Source of the DNA: Lytechinus pictus
Taxonomy: Eukaryota > Echinodermata > Echinoidea > Temnopleuroida > Toxopneustidae
Length of the DNA: 64,000 bases
Assembly (NCBI RefSeq): GCF_037042905.1
Contig: NC_087247.1
Location: 58,675,920-58,739,919, forward strand
Reading direction: 5' to 3'
The number at the start of each line of letters is the position of its first letter. The stretch's first letter is position 1. Positions 23,901 through 33,577 of this stretch are shown here, one piece after another. The notes beneath the pieces were generated by a model that was given only the letters and a program-made list of their open reading frames with translations, made no database searches and was not told the origin of the DNA. The position numbers and the translations under genes are program-made.

Positions 23901-26320
23901 AATGAGCATCTGTGTGTGGAACCAATACAGATTCCAATTTCCATGTGTCAGATTGCATTGAATCCAATTTCAATGTTTATGTGATGGATGAGAAGTTCAT
24001 GATATTGGGAAAAAAGTATGATTGTCTCCAGCCTACTGATATTCCACATAATTCAAAATGATTTATTCCTGTCTGGTTCTTTTATGTGTTGTTTATGCAG
24101 GACCAGTAGAGCATGTGTGAGAGTTCATAACAAATACATTTCAGATTTCTAGCTGAAATGTGCATCAGCATTATGTATTCAAACACTAGATGCAGAATTA
24201 AGGATTGCAATTCATAGTGATATGACATCAAAATATCACATGTTTAATGTAGACTCAAATTGCTATATTTTTTTTGCTGTACTTTTACCTACAGGCTAAA
24301 GGGAACAGATTTTCCATACATTTCTAATTAATAATAGTCTAATACAGATTCTATGATGCCAATGACAATATCCCCAACCCCTGCCCCTTGCCCCTAAAAA
24401 AGAAGGGTAAAGGGTGATTCATATATTTTGTTTTACTTGATTACTGTATTACATCTTGGGGAAGCAGTGCAAAAATACATTTAGATAAGATACAAAAACT
24501 TCAAAATAAATATGCCAGAATGCTTTTGAAAAAAGATTATAATACATCACAAATTTCTTTGTTGCAGTCACTGAAGTGGCAATCAGTAGATCAGCGTATA
24601 AAATATCAGTATTGTGTTCTTGTATATAAAATAATTAATGATTTAGTTCCAAATTATTTAAAACCTTTAGTATGTAAACGGCCCGTGAAATACAGGACAC
24701 GGTATTCTTTACGATGCCCCCTTCAGCTTCCCAAAGCTAGAATTGAACATAAAAGAAAATCTTTCGCATATGTCGGACCCAAATTATTTAATGCACTTCC
24801 TTCAAATTTACAAGTTTGTACCTCCTTGTTAGTTTTTAAAAAATTATGCAAAGCCTTTCATACGAATTGATAAAGAGCGAAATGATATTCCATTGATTTA
24901 CAATGCTATGTATGTTTAAATTGTCACTTCCCACTCTATATTTTGGTGTTAATTGTTTCTGATGTTAGATATTTTGTATTTTGTATTTTTGATGTTGTTT
25001 GTTGTTGTTGTTCATAGTTATCTTGACATGTATTTTGAACTGCAGGGCGCCTTTGTAAAGCAGTTTTAAGAACTGAACAGGCCTACCCTGCAGTATAAAA
25101 TAAATAAAACAAAATAAATAAATAAAATAAATAAATACTCAAACATGAGATAAAAACTAGATTATGAGTAAATGTTCAGAGTCAAAGCAAAACCAAATGA
25201 GATGACAATGGATTTGATCTCAAAGGCATTATTACCTCCTATGACATATATCTCTTTGAGATCCAGTTGAGGTATGGTGCAATCAAAAGTTGGAGAGTAA
25301 AAGAAGATATCATCATCATCTTTGGCAAATGTTGACTCCTTAAATGAAGCAAGAACCCTTGCCTGGTAGCGAGCAAACACACTGTAAGCATGCATCACTA
25401 TCTCATTCTCAGTGTTTACATAGTCACGGGATGTGACTTTCACCTTCAGGACTAGTTAAGAGAAAATAAAAATGAAAGGATTTGAATCAAATTATGTATT
25501 GAGAGCTGAGAAAGTTTCTGATCAAGACATTTATGAACCATCAATATGTATGTCATTGTCAAGAAAATAGTAATCAGGGATTTTCACTGAATCTTAACTC
25601 TGTTCCCATTTTTAGAAAATTGGGAATTCTTTGTGATATGGTAGAATAAAGTTTGGTCCATTCTCAAAACATATTTACTATTTGAATCCATACTCAAAGC
25701 CATTCACTTCTCTTATTTATTTGAGATGATTAATAATTCTAATAAAGCTTGGTCTTGTAAAGTTCACCATATCAAATCTTTCTAGTAAAGAATTTGTTTC
25801 TTGTTGATAAAGTATTTTGTAAAATAATGAATTTACCTGTATTCCATTTCTATTTGGTGATGTTAGTAAATATATATGGCTATTTATATATGCGATGTTC
25901 TTAACATTTGTATTTCACAATATACTTCAAATAAATTGATGATGATATTTCAATTTTTAAGAACTGAAATCTGAAATTCATTCATTGCAATTTCATTGAT
26001 GAATAAGTTGCCAATGTAGCAATAAAAAAGTTTTCTAATCTCCATATGTTTTTTAGTCACTTGTCCATTTTTCTCTGAAGTTTGACGACAATACTTATAA
26101 AGTGTTCCTCCTTCTGGTACAGAGTGTATATAAAAAAGTTTCATGATTTTTTTTTTGGGGGGGGGGTTGAATACTCACCCGTGTCATCATCACAGAAGCA
26201 TTGTTGAGGATGCATTATTAGGCAGTTTGAGCTACACTTGACACCTGAAGCCATAGACGATGTCAAGAAACAACCTATGATAACAGTGACAAGTAGAAGT
26301 TCTACCATTCTCATCGCCAT
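11963..26320 (-). CDS. TIMP/tensilin-like secreted NTR-domain protein, gene 2 (284 aa)
   Basis: Minus-strand exons are 26179-26320, 25236-25451, 22620-22747 and 11963-12331 (TAA at 11963-11965), with phases 1, 1, 0. The joined frame is 284 residues and fully open. Residues 1-25 form a signal peptide (MAMRMVELLL, then a hydrophobic VTVIIGCFL core). The NTR/TIMP N-domain follows: C29-SSN-C33, HPQQ, C43, then exon 2 (TVLKVKVTSRDY... to YSPTFDC) and exon 3 with a DNLT sequon and QCDFC. Exon 4 is the C-terminal domain, with CFYNPI, GEDCETLYSFC, GVCEWEG, DDCF, and ending GYDPC. An extra cysteine at 41 (QQCFC) is absent from its paralogs. Two residues more than the TIMP CXC separate the first cysteines, so zinc chelation in the TIMP manner is doubtful. 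Intron 3 is 10.3 kb and packed with transposons; genes 3 and 4 have under 0.5 kb there. Alternatives within the family (TIMP versus tensilin) cannot be settled from sequence alone. Confidence 0.85.
12420..12640. repeat. TTCG/CGAA dyad tandem repeat
   Basis: Roughly a dozen variants of GGTTCGTAATTCCGAA, alternating with CGTTAGTCCGAAAATGAAAT spacers. Each core is itself a dyad (TTCG...CGAA), so the tract can fold locally. Located in intron 3 of gene 2, just upstream (in gene sense) of exon 4. Confidence 0.8.
12770..13533. mobile_element. piggyBac-like non-autonomous element (TTAA target)
   Basis: TTAA flanks both ends (12766-12769 and 13534-13537). The inverted termini begin CCCTATCCAGGCCGGGG on the left and CCCTATCTAGGCCGGGG on the right strand. 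TTAA duplication plus a CCCT terminus is the piggyBac signature. Subterminal G/C homopolymer tracts (GGGGGGGG next to CCTCC...GGCCCCCCC, and a mirrored set at 13465-13495) extend the inverted structure. 764 bp, no transposase frame. Confidence 0.8.
13694..14672 (+). mobile_element. Tandem-repeat-bearing element with GGCGAC microsatellite
   Basis: Starts GTCTCACCTGCAT and ends with its reverse complement ATGCAGGTGAGAC (14660-14672). Next to the left end is a short hairpin (GTCTCAC...GTGAGAC), then an imperfect (GGCGAC/GGCGGC)n tract at 13737-13810. Four related units of about 162-191 bp follow, each with AGGTCAAAGGTCA. The layout of hairpin end, microsatellite and tandem core resembles the pearl/HINE class of non-autonomous Helitron-like elements of marine invertebrates; class assignment is inference. 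The Ala/Val-rich open frame over the microsatellite is an artefact. Confidence 0.7.
13737..13810. repeat. (GGCGAC)n-type GC microsatellite
   Basis: Imperfect GGCGAC/GGCGGC hexamers inside the tandem-repeat element. Confidence 0.9.
14891..15190 (+). mobile_element. tRNA-derived SINE, copy 1
   Basis: tRNA-like head with A box TGGCCCAGTGG (14901-14911) and B box GGTTCGAATCC (14945-14955), a unique body (CTTCAGCAAGAAATTTATCC..., GGTGAGGTGAATGGGTACC) and an ATT-repeat tail. Related copies are at 27480-27770 (+) and 28735-28980 (-). The body and the absence of a sound acceptor stem argue against a functional tRNA gene. It resembles sea-urchin tRNA-related retroposons such as SURF1 in concept; identity with a named family was not tested. 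Confidence 0.8.
15605..15736. mobile_element. Left part of a long-TIR MITE split by the foldback element
   Basis: Reverse complement of about 20948-21040, sharing AATCGGACAAATAATGA, GAGCATTTGAATATTGC and ATCACTAAT. The rest of this element resumes at 20636, after the 4.9-kb foldback insertion. Confidence 0.75.
15737..20635. mobile_element. 4.9-kb foldback transposon built from opposed ~200-bp tandem repeats
   Basis: Termini are TAGTCCGGGTTAT (left) and ATAACCCGGACTA (right). The outer ~650 bp of each end (15737-16385 and 19985-20635) are near-identical inverted copies. Inside, about nine 190-235-bp units in the left half and about eight in the right half run in opposite orientations and meet near 18300. 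Recurring unit landmarks are CCCATTGAGGCAAAAAGG, GAAACCACTTGGAGAG and TTTGCTCTATCAGCTACATA. AAT flanks each end (15734-15736, 20636-20638), consistent with a 3-bp target duplication. No transposase frame was found. Mirrored short frames such as 16002-16217 and 20155-20370 are not genes. It is comparable to the TU/foldback class described from sea urchin. Confidence 0.85.
20636..21040. mobile_element. Right part of the long-TIR MITE hosting the foldback
   Basis: Continues the element begun at 15605. The joined host is about 540 bp with inverted arms of over 150 bp. Arm landmarks are GCTATGGAGATCC (20639 and, inverted, 20943) and GTGTGATGTCA (20670 and, inverted, 20908). Rejoining the two parts across AAT restores the ATCACTAATGCTATGG string seen intact, inverted, at 20945-20960. 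Confidence 0.75.
21391..21804. mobile_element. Small MITE with CAGACCTGCCAACC ends
   Basis: The perfect 14-bp inverted terminal repeat CAGACCTGCCAACC lies at 21391-21404 and, inverted, at 21791-21804. Candidate 6-bp duplication CAAGGG on both sides. 414 bp, non-coding, with repeated AGTACGTTTT/AAATACAGTTTT strings. Confidence 0.7.
21805..22619. other. Gene 2 intron 3, no further element resolved
   Basis: A 141-codon minus-strand frame (21960-22385) lies here. It has no signal peptide, conserved domain or splice-site context I recognise, and I do not call it a gene. Confidence 0.4.
23032..23080. promoter_or_regulatory. Pair of perfect CRE palindromes
   Basis: TGACGTCA at 23032-23039 and 23073-23080, 41 bp apart, in intron 2 of gene 2. 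They may be part of the inverted structure of a small repeat rather than an enhancer. Confidence 0.3.
23299..23448. mobile_element. 150-bp imperfect hairpin MITE
   Basis: The left arm ACAAATTTATCAGGC...GCATAGTGGAA...CCTCGGTTGG is the imperfect reverse complement of CCAACCTCGG...TTCCACTATAC...GCCTGATATATTTGT. The unpaired centre is about 20-30 bp. It lies in intron 2 of gene 2. Confidence 0.65.
24418..25137 (+). mobile_element. 5'-truncated non-LTR retrotransposon (LINE) remnant
   Basis: An open frame from about 24418 to TGA at 24868-24870 encodes the C-terminal end of a CR1/L2/Jockey-type ORF2. Motifs seen: LDYCITSWGSS, KIQKLQNKYARMLL, LKWQSVDQRIKYQ, VYKIINDLVPNYL, and FAYVGPKLFNALP near the end. 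A stop just upstream of 24418 marks the truncation. A 3' UTR and a simple (AAATAAATA)n tail end near 25137. The catalytic RT core is missing, so it is dead. It lies antisense in intron 2 of gene 2. Confidence 0.8.
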
Positions 26321-26373
26321 GGTGCTATGAAATATGGTGGGTAAGAAGAGAGAAAAAAATGTTACTCTTTGTT

Positions 26374-26382
26374 CTTTATTTA
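26374..26382 (-). promoter_or_regulatory. TATA-like box of gene 2
   Basis: TAAATAAAG on the minus strand, 54-62 bp upstream of the ATG, followed by AACAAAGAG. It aligns with TATAAAGAGCAAAGA of gene 1. Confidence 0.4.
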
Positions 26383-26724
26383 AAAAAAAAATTGTTTCAA
26401 AGCGGCATGCATCGGCATGCATCATTGTCAAGTTTCATGATAATTGTTATTGAGCCCTGCACGTTTTTAGTCAATGATCTCATTCTGGCACCAGATAGGC
26501 CCTAAGGGTGTAGAGAAAATGCTCTTCAAAACTGTTGCAATGTAATCATTTTAGTAAAGCGAGAGAAAAAAAAAAGCATCAAAGTGGATTTATAAAATGT
26601 AATGGGATTGAGATTGGGGGGATTTTAAGGACTTACAGCACAGGTGTTCTGAAAATAAGATGTCCAACAAATATCCAATTTAAATGAAATAGTCTTTAAG
26701 ACATGAGATGAATGTCATACTTAC

Positions 26725-26761
26725 AGATGATCACAGCTAAAAAGAAAACCTGTAAAGGCAT
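26725..26761 (-). other. Possible orphan or alternative signal-peptide exon
   Basis: On the minus strand an ATG opens a 12-residue hydrophobic stretch (MPLQVFFLAVII) followed directly by a GTAAGT donor in phase 1, the phase of intron 1 in this gene family. It lies about 440 bp upstream of the gene 2 ATG. Short hydrophobic frames next to GT motifs can arise by chance. Confidence 0.2.
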
Positions 26762-27479
26762 TCTCCAGATATAAAGCCAAAGCTCTAAATCCGACTATGG
26801 TATGAAACTATTTGCTACTTTGCAAACTCATGAGTAAGTCAAAAGTATACATTCCTCACATAGTAGTTTAAGAACTGCAAATATGATTCAACTTTTTTAA
26901 ATGTTAAAATGATTTATTCTGTAAGCAGTTCACTCCTGCTGAAAATACCCCGGATTTAACATTTTTTCATCTCAGCTTTGGACTTTGACCGTTCAAGTCT
27001 TGAACTTTGAGATTTATATTTGATAACAACCCTTGATCGTTATGTCAATCAATTGACAATTTTGAATTTACTAAATTTAGTATGGTTTCCTTTGAGATTT
27101 GATCATCAAAAAATATTTGTTTTCAGCCGATCTGCATGCATACAATGAAATGAAATGATTACAGGAAATTGGAATATCAAGCATATTTGCATTTCTTAGA
27201 TAGAAAAAATTAATCTTATATCCTTATTATTTTTCATAAACTGTTAGTTTAATATCAGAAGGGACCCCTTTTACATATTTATGATGCACCTGTAATTATT
27301 CCAAATCAAGGCAGGGTTAACTCTTAGAATGAGAAGAATTAATGAAAAACGAGAACATATATTTGTTTCTAAAGTCAGCGCTGCTGCTATATTGTGTAAT
27401 ACAGGCAAAAATACCAGAGGTGTACACTTGTGATTTTTGATAGATCCAATGGCAATTTATCAGGTGTTCCGCATAATAT

Positions 27480-27770
27480 GCGTGGAGCGTTATGGCCCAG
27501 TGGATTAGTCTCCGGACTTTGAAACAGAGGGTCATGGGTTCAAATTCCAGCCATGGCATAGTTTCCTTCAGCAAGAAATTAATCCATATTGTGCTGCACT
27601 CACCCCAGGTGAGGTGAATGGGTACCTGGCAGGAATTTATTCCTTGAAATGCCGAGCACGTAAAAGCTGCTTGAGCTACAGCCAGGGTACCGGTAATAAT
27701 ATCCAAGTCCTTTGGAAGCGCATAGAGACGTTATTCATAATGTGTTATGCTCTATAAAAGAAATGACTAT
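27480..27770 (+). mobile_element. tRNA-derived SINE, copy 2
   Basis: A box TGGCCCAGTGG (about 27491) and a B-box-like GGTTCAAATTCC (about 27537), then the same body as the copy at 14.9 kb (CCTTCAGCAAGAAATTAATCC, CCAGGTGAGGTGAATGGGTACC). Confidence 0.8.
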
Positions 27771-27774
27771 TATT

Positions 27775-28529
27775 GTATCCCCCGAACAGAGTTCGGAGGA
27801 TACTATGGATTTGGCCTTGTCGAGCTGTCGCAGAGATTCCTTGTGAGCACTCTATCAGCTGCATTTCTTCTCTGATCATCTTCAAATTTGGCATGAAGGT
27901 TGAGTATGGTATAGCAAAGCCGCCTATTGATTTTGGTGTGGGTGGAGACATCGTTGTCATAGTACCAAGAGTTTTTGTGGAAATAGCAGAGATGTCCTTG
28001 TGAGCGCTCTATCAGCTGCATTTCTTCTCCGATCATCTTCAAATTTGTCATGAAGGTCCATTATGGTAAAGCAAAGCCGCCTAATGATTTTGGAGTGGGT
28101 GGAGACATGGTTGCCATGGTTACCATATTTTTGTGGAAAATTTGGTAAAACCTGTAACTTCTGCTTTTTCTCCAGTTTGTTATAACAGTTGGCACACAGA
28201 AGTAATATTAGAAGGTGAAGCGAAGATGCCTATCATTTTTGGTGGGGGGTCTTAGGGTTAGGTTTACAAAATATATCCAGATTACTATATAATTTTATTC
28301 CCCAACATGTGATACTGGACAATACTTTAGGTTCTGCAGAGTCACGCTGCTGCATCATATTATTGTCATCAAATTTGTTACCCACAGGCAAAATGTGGGC
28401 AGGGTCATTGTCGCCATGATAATTGTATTTGTCAAATTTCTGTGTGAGCTCTTTATATCGCAATGACGGATGGCGCGATGAGTTAGAAGAATACATGTGC
28501 TCGGCCGCGCGACCGCCGAGCATCTCTAG
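27775..28529 (+). mobile_element. Helitron-like non-autonomous element ending in CTAG
   Basis: The left end is a short hairpin (GTATCCCCCGAAC...GTTCGGAGGATAC). Two diverged tandem units of about 160 bp follow (landmarks TCTATCAGCTGCATTTCTTCTC and AGCAAAGCCGCCTA). The right end has the hairpin CTCGGC...GCCGAG, then CATCT and CTAG before TT. A 3' hairpin followed by CTRR and T is the Helitron signature. No Rep/helicase is encoded. Confidence 0.6.
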
Positions 28530-28734
28530 TTATTATTATTATTATATCAGACATCTAGATACAAAATGAGGTACCTCAAGAATGTAAAAAGATTGTTCCA
28601 ATTATTTATTTGGTCAATGAATAATATGGAGTATAGTACAGTACAGGGTTGAAAAGCCCAGAATCAGGGCGTGTCTCCCTTTTATATCTTCTTCCCAACA
28701 ATTCCAAAGTACTGAACATTAATGGGTTATCAAA

Positions 28735-28980
28735 TAATAATAATAAAATAATATGAAACATCTATATAGCGCTTAATACAATGTTTCTAAGTGTTGCTTA
28801 CTGTCAGCACGGCTACATTCAAGGAATTTTTTCCTGCCGGGTACCCATTTACTACACCTGTGTGGAGATTGGCAAATGTAGATAAATGCCTTGCCAAAAG
28901 GACGCGAGTGCTGCGGTGAGATTCAAACCCCGGATCTTGTAGTTCAAAGTTTGGAGAAATTCACTGAGCCACAACCCCGG
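28735..28980 (-). mobile_element. tRNA-derived SINE, copy 3 (minus)
   Basis: The reverse strand reads GGTTGTGGCTCAGTGAA (A-box region) and GGGTTTGAATCTC (B box), then AATGGGTACCCGGCAGG and an AT-rich tail with TTATTATT. Head sequence differs from copies 1 and 2, so it may be another subfamily. Confidence 0.7.
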
Positions 28981-28982
28981 GG

Positions 28983-29409
28983 GGCCAGTCAAATATAGTT
29001 TTGTACACATGCATGACCAATAAAATGCGTTTAAAGGGGTGTTTTTCAGTTTTGGACATGGGCCGTGCGTGCACTCGTTCAGGGTATCAAAAACACTGAT
29101 TTGTTTTTTAAAGGGTGGTTTTGTAAGACTGGTCAATGTTCAATCGCGAGGTCAAACATATTTAGGGTATGTTTTTTTCAAAGCTTTTTTTTAAAGACTA
29201 GCCAAACGTGTTAAGGGTATGATTTTCCCTAAGCTTTTTCCCCCAGGTCATATTCTGGCGACAACTTGTTTAGGGGCCAGCCAAAATGTTTAAATAAAGC
29301 GCACAAAAAACTTGTTAGGGTCTTATTTTGCACACAGAGAAAAACTCTTTTAGGGTGTGTTTGGAAATAATTTGGTCACGCATGTGTACAGCAATACATT
29401 TGACTGGCC
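28983..29409. mobile_element. MITE with ~38-bp inverted ends
   Basis: The left end begins GGCCAGTCAAATATAG and includes TGTACACATGCATGACCAA. The right-strand end reads GGCCAGTCAAATGTAT with TGTACACATGCGTGACCAA. The interior has several TTAGGGTATG/AAGGGTATG strings. About 427 bp, non-coding. Confidence 0.75.
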
Positions 29410-29893
29410 TTCCAGCCCCCAGGGCCATAACACATCTAAAAGGGAATAATTAGTCCTACATTGTCTGAATAGATCTTCAACATCAACATAATACTATTTC
29501 TTGACCAAAATTCATTCAACAAAATATCTGAGATAATGAAAAAAATATGATATTAGAACTCACCTAAAATGTGAAGACTGAAGTGATACCTGGCTTCTCA
29601 ACTCTACCAGATGAAAGAGGGAAATAGCTTCCACCCACACATCTCTTAAGGCATTTACCGAAGGGGTAAACAGTAAACCTTAACAATCTTTCTACATTCT
29701 ATGATTTCATTGTGTAAGGATAATTGCTGAGTTAGTTGAATAAGATTTCAGAGGTTTATTCATTGTTAGATGATAGAATAGAGCTGGCTTTCATCTTTCA
29801 TGGCATAGAAAATGACAGACTTTCTGTTGTTAATGTGTCTGCTTTTCAAAGTACGGTAGAGCTATCTTATTCAGCCTTTTATGTGCCTGGCTG

Positions 29894-30039
29894 AACTCTA
29901 AAAGGTGTATTTTTTACTTTTTACTTGTCTTATGCTTGACAAATTTACTGTTGATTTTGAACAATTAACTCTGAAAGGTGTATTTTTCACTTTTTACTTG
30001 TTTCATGCTTGACAAATTTACTGTTGATTTTGAACAATT
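29894..30039. repeat. 73-bp tandem duplication
   Basis: Two adjacent 73-bp units starting AACTCTAAAAGGTGTA and AACTCTGAAAGGTGTA and ending TTTTGAACAATT, with only a few substitutions between them. Confidence 0.9.
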
Positions 30040-30630
30040 AAACTAAGATTGGCAGTCTACTTGGTTATTTAATGACCACCGCTATTCACTATAAACATGT
30101 TGACATGAACGTTCATTTATTGCAATAATGTACATAATGTAATTGTGAATCATTACATAGATTCTTTCTCACTGGAGAGTGATGGTAGGAAGATATTGTG
30201 ATTCTTAATTGGGATAGATGAGAGCAAAGCTCCTTTTAGGATGATGTGTGTGATTACACAAATGGATACTGGTGGCCAGGCATCTGATCCCTATCAACTT
30301 TAAAAAATTATGTGTGGATGATCTAGTTCTTTTTATCTTTGAAGGCCAGTGACTGTCCCAACTATGCATTAATTAAAACAAAGTGTCTGGTATTTTATCC
30401 AGTGATAATTTAAAACATTTCTGTAACTTCTATTCTTCATAGCCCTAAACTTTTCTTACTTTTTTTTTAGTTCTAGTTTTTCAAAATCCTATTAAAAACA
30501 TTATAACAAATTTCATTTGAATTATCACTTTTTCTCATCTAGCTATCACTTATATTCGTATTTCCATTTTCTATCCTTGATTTTATTTAGTTCACTATCC
30601 ATTCTCCTCATTTTCACACCCCATTCCTGC

Positions 30631-30660
30631 CCCCCCCCCCCCCCCTCTCTCTGTCTTTGG
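30631..30660. repeat. Poly-C followed by CT tract
   Basis: Run of C followed by TCTCTCTGTC; simple sequence. Confidence 0.9.
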
Positions 30661-31073
30661 TTTAGGTGAGTGATGCTAAGATGGGTTGCACAGTTGTGTT
30701 ACAGTAAACTGAGTCATTTCATAAGGATTTTGAAAATTGTGTATCACTTGCAAGTAATCAATTAGCTAGTTTCCTGACAAACAATGCTTTACCTCACTGA
30801 TTACTCCAGTATCATCAACAAGTCCATGGTTACTAATCTCGTAATTGCTTTTCACAGAAATATCCATGGTAACCTAAATGTTTTTTTTCATGAAAATTAA
30901 TTTTGAAATAAATAAGGGTTTATTTATTAGTCAGAAAAATAATTATGGAAAAAGAGTGTATGACTATGATTCATAATCATAAAGTAATGATGTCAGCTGA
31001 GGGTGTACTAGAGAGTTTTTGCATTTACTTCGACGCCGCTCTTGACAACACACCAATTCCTTTGAAAATGCCA

Positions 31074-31262
31074 GTCAAATCGCAATGGAGAGCTGAGAGG
31101 CTTTTGTTGAAAGTTGGTGGTTCAGGATAGCAGATCATCAAGGAATTTGCACCAAATGAACAATTGCTAATAATTATGTCATTGTTTGGAGTCAAGACAC
31201 TACGCTGCTGTCCCTGTTCCCCCAACTTTCGCAAAAGCCTCTCAGCTCTCCTTTGTAATTTG
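31074..31262. repeat. Inverted repeat, ~46-bp arms and ~95-bp loop
   Basis: The left arm around GGAGAGCTGAGAGGCTTTTG is matched in reverse complement by CAAAAGCCTCTCAGCTCTCC at about 31232-31251, with related AAAGTTGG strings beside each. It could be a small MITE or a transcribed hairpin. Translated frames across the arms look alike only because of the inversion. Confidence 0.65.
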
Positions 31263-31674
31263 ATTTGCATTTTTAAACGTATTGGTATGTTGTAGAGAGC
31301 AGGTCCATAGTAAATGTGAAAACTTTATAATATGAGAAAGCTGACCCTGAGAGATAGAAAGAGAGAGCCTTTCAGAGTAATGCTTCATGGAAGTCACAAT
31401 AGGGACTAAACACTTTTTGGTGAGATGTGATTGGTCAGTAGTCACCATAAAATAGCATGATCACATGATATCAACAAAATGATAAGCAATGATTGGTCAG
31501 AAGTTAATAGAGATTACTATGGTCACCTGATACTAACAATTCCTGATTGGTCAATGTTTACAAGGGATTACTGTGGTCATATTAAGTTTATGAATTATTT
31601 TGAGCTGAGATTTGGGTATCTAGATGATTCTATCCACCCGATTGTTTTTTAATATTAGATAAAATTTAAACATT

Positions 31675-32155
31675 AAACCCTCCCTCCCTTTCTCTCTTTC
31701 TTCTTCTCTTTCTCCTATACAATTTGTCTATTAGTCCTACAATTTTTCTTGTCAGGGTATCAATTAAAAACAATGACCCCCCCCCCTCCATCCTCCCCCT
31801 CTTCCTCTCTCTCTCTCTCTCTCTCTTTGCTCTCTTACTTCTCTTTCTCCTAGACATTTCTTCTATTAGTCCTTTATTTTTTAACTATATTTAATCACAT
31901 TTTTTTTCTTGACGCAGTATCACTGAACCCCCACCTCTTTCTCCCTCATTCCCTCTCTAACCCCCCCCCCCTCTCCCTCTCTTTCTGTTTGCAACTTCTT
32001 TAGGTTTTCATACACATACTCTCTTTCTCTTCCACTATCTGTCTCTGTCATTCGTTCATTCTTGTTTCCACTCCTTCCCTTCCCCCCCCTCTCTCTCTCT
32101 CTTGCTCTCACCATCTCCCTTCTCTTTTGATCTACCTTTATCAATCTTTCCCTCT
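31675..32155. repeat. Pyrimidine-rich tract with two related sub-blocks
   Basis: Long CT-rich sequence containing (CT)n and C runs. About 31700-31790 and 31835-31930 share CTCTTTCTCCTA, TATTAGTCCT and TTTTTCTTG strings, so the tract appears to be an expanded local duplication. Minus-strand frames here are Arg/Glu-rich simple-sequence artefacts. Confidence 0.75.
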
Positions 32156-32159
32156 TAAT

Positions 32160-33577
32160 GTCACTTAATCATATTTTACTCAAACATTTTATTTCCATAT
32201 TATGAAGATTATTTATGTAGAATATTTAATCACAAATTCAATCCCAATAGTATGACATATAAAGGATCACACAGCTGCCGAATGGTGAAGAAAAACACAT
32301 AATTGTAAATACACAAGTTAAGATATCATAAAAAAGGTCACTATGTAGCCACAGCTTTAAACTGAATCTTGCTCAGCATCTTTTTTTCCAATCCAATTCT
32401 TTTATAGACACAATAATAGGAAAATAAAAAAATTGAGAAATTTTCAGAAAACTCATGCATGAAGCAGACCATAGATGTGTCTTTTGTTAAGATACCTAAA
32501 TGAATCATATTCATGCCAATAAATTATTCAACACTTAGAAAGAGGTACACAAACAATAAATAAGACACTTACGTGACCAGAAAGACAAATAGAATGTTCA
32601 TAGGCTACAGATGAGTCTAAACTATTAATCTGTCAGATAATACATACCTCAAACATGCTATTGTTAAGCTAAAAGCCATGAATGGGTTACTGGATCATTT
32701 TCAATCAACATCACATTTTAAATAACTTATGAATCAATCTGTTAATATATGTCAATTTTATTGACAAATATCAATGAATTAAATATGTAATTATGAAGTA
32801 TAATAACCTATATATCATGGCTTTCTCTACAATAATTTTGGGAGAGTTTTCAATTTCTCTATTATTGCAGCATTTAATGAGGTAAAAAACAAAATATACA
32901 AATCAAAAACTTAAAAGACCCTGTTTTGCAGCACTTTTTTGTTCAACAGTGTGTATAATTTTTACTTTTCCTGAAATCAGATATTGTTTGTTTCAGTTAA
33001 ATTTGGAGAATGAATACTGATTGAATTAATGTGAGTAATCTATTACTCATGATTCTGAACCATTGCCTATACATGTATGATGAATACTTTTTGAGAGTTC
33101 AGAGGTAGAAAGTATACTATCAAGAAAAAATGAATTTTATACCTCTCATGCTTGGATCAGAAAGTCATGAACTCATTATGTTATACAAATACACCCTTTT
33201 ATTCCTTGTAATAAAGCCTTGGAGATCTTAAATGTAATAAAATAAAATGAAATTATTGCTTTAAAATGAAATCTTACAAATACTCATTTGATCCCTGAAA
33301 AAGGCATGAGAAATATATATATGAATATCTCTGCTTTCGCATATTTATATTGCAATTGCTAGAACAATGTTTTTAAATGTAATGAATACATTGTTTTCAT
33401 CTTCCCCATGCATTTCATACATGCATAACTAATTTTGAGAAAAGAATCCCAAAGAATTGTATTCCTTCTTTTTATAACCAGACAAGAATTTTAAAGAGAT
33501 GGAATCTATTCTACTTCCCACAAACTTGGTATTTTTTTTAATACTGTATAAAACATTAATAAAGATCTTGTCAGTAC
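32160..33577 (-). other. Gene 3 downstream region
   Basis: No gene or clear repeat was seen. A minus-strand AATAAA at 33198-33203, about 375 bp past the gene 3 stop, is a plausible poly(A) signal. Confidence 0.35.

Noticed and set aside
24418-24870. A host gene on the plus strand
   Set aside because: Its residues match the C-terminal end of LINE ORF2 proteins, it is 5'-truncated, and it has a simple-repeat tail.
14891-27560. Functional tRNA genes at the A/B-box segments
   Set aside because: The heads lack convincing acceptor-stem pairing and are followed by a common repeated body in several copies, so they are SINEs.
27317-27706. 129-codon minus-strand frame
   Set aside because: Lies across a SINE in antisense and has no domain.
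31666-32144. Arg/Glu-rich frames
   Set aside because: Simple-sequence CT tracts read on the opposite strand.
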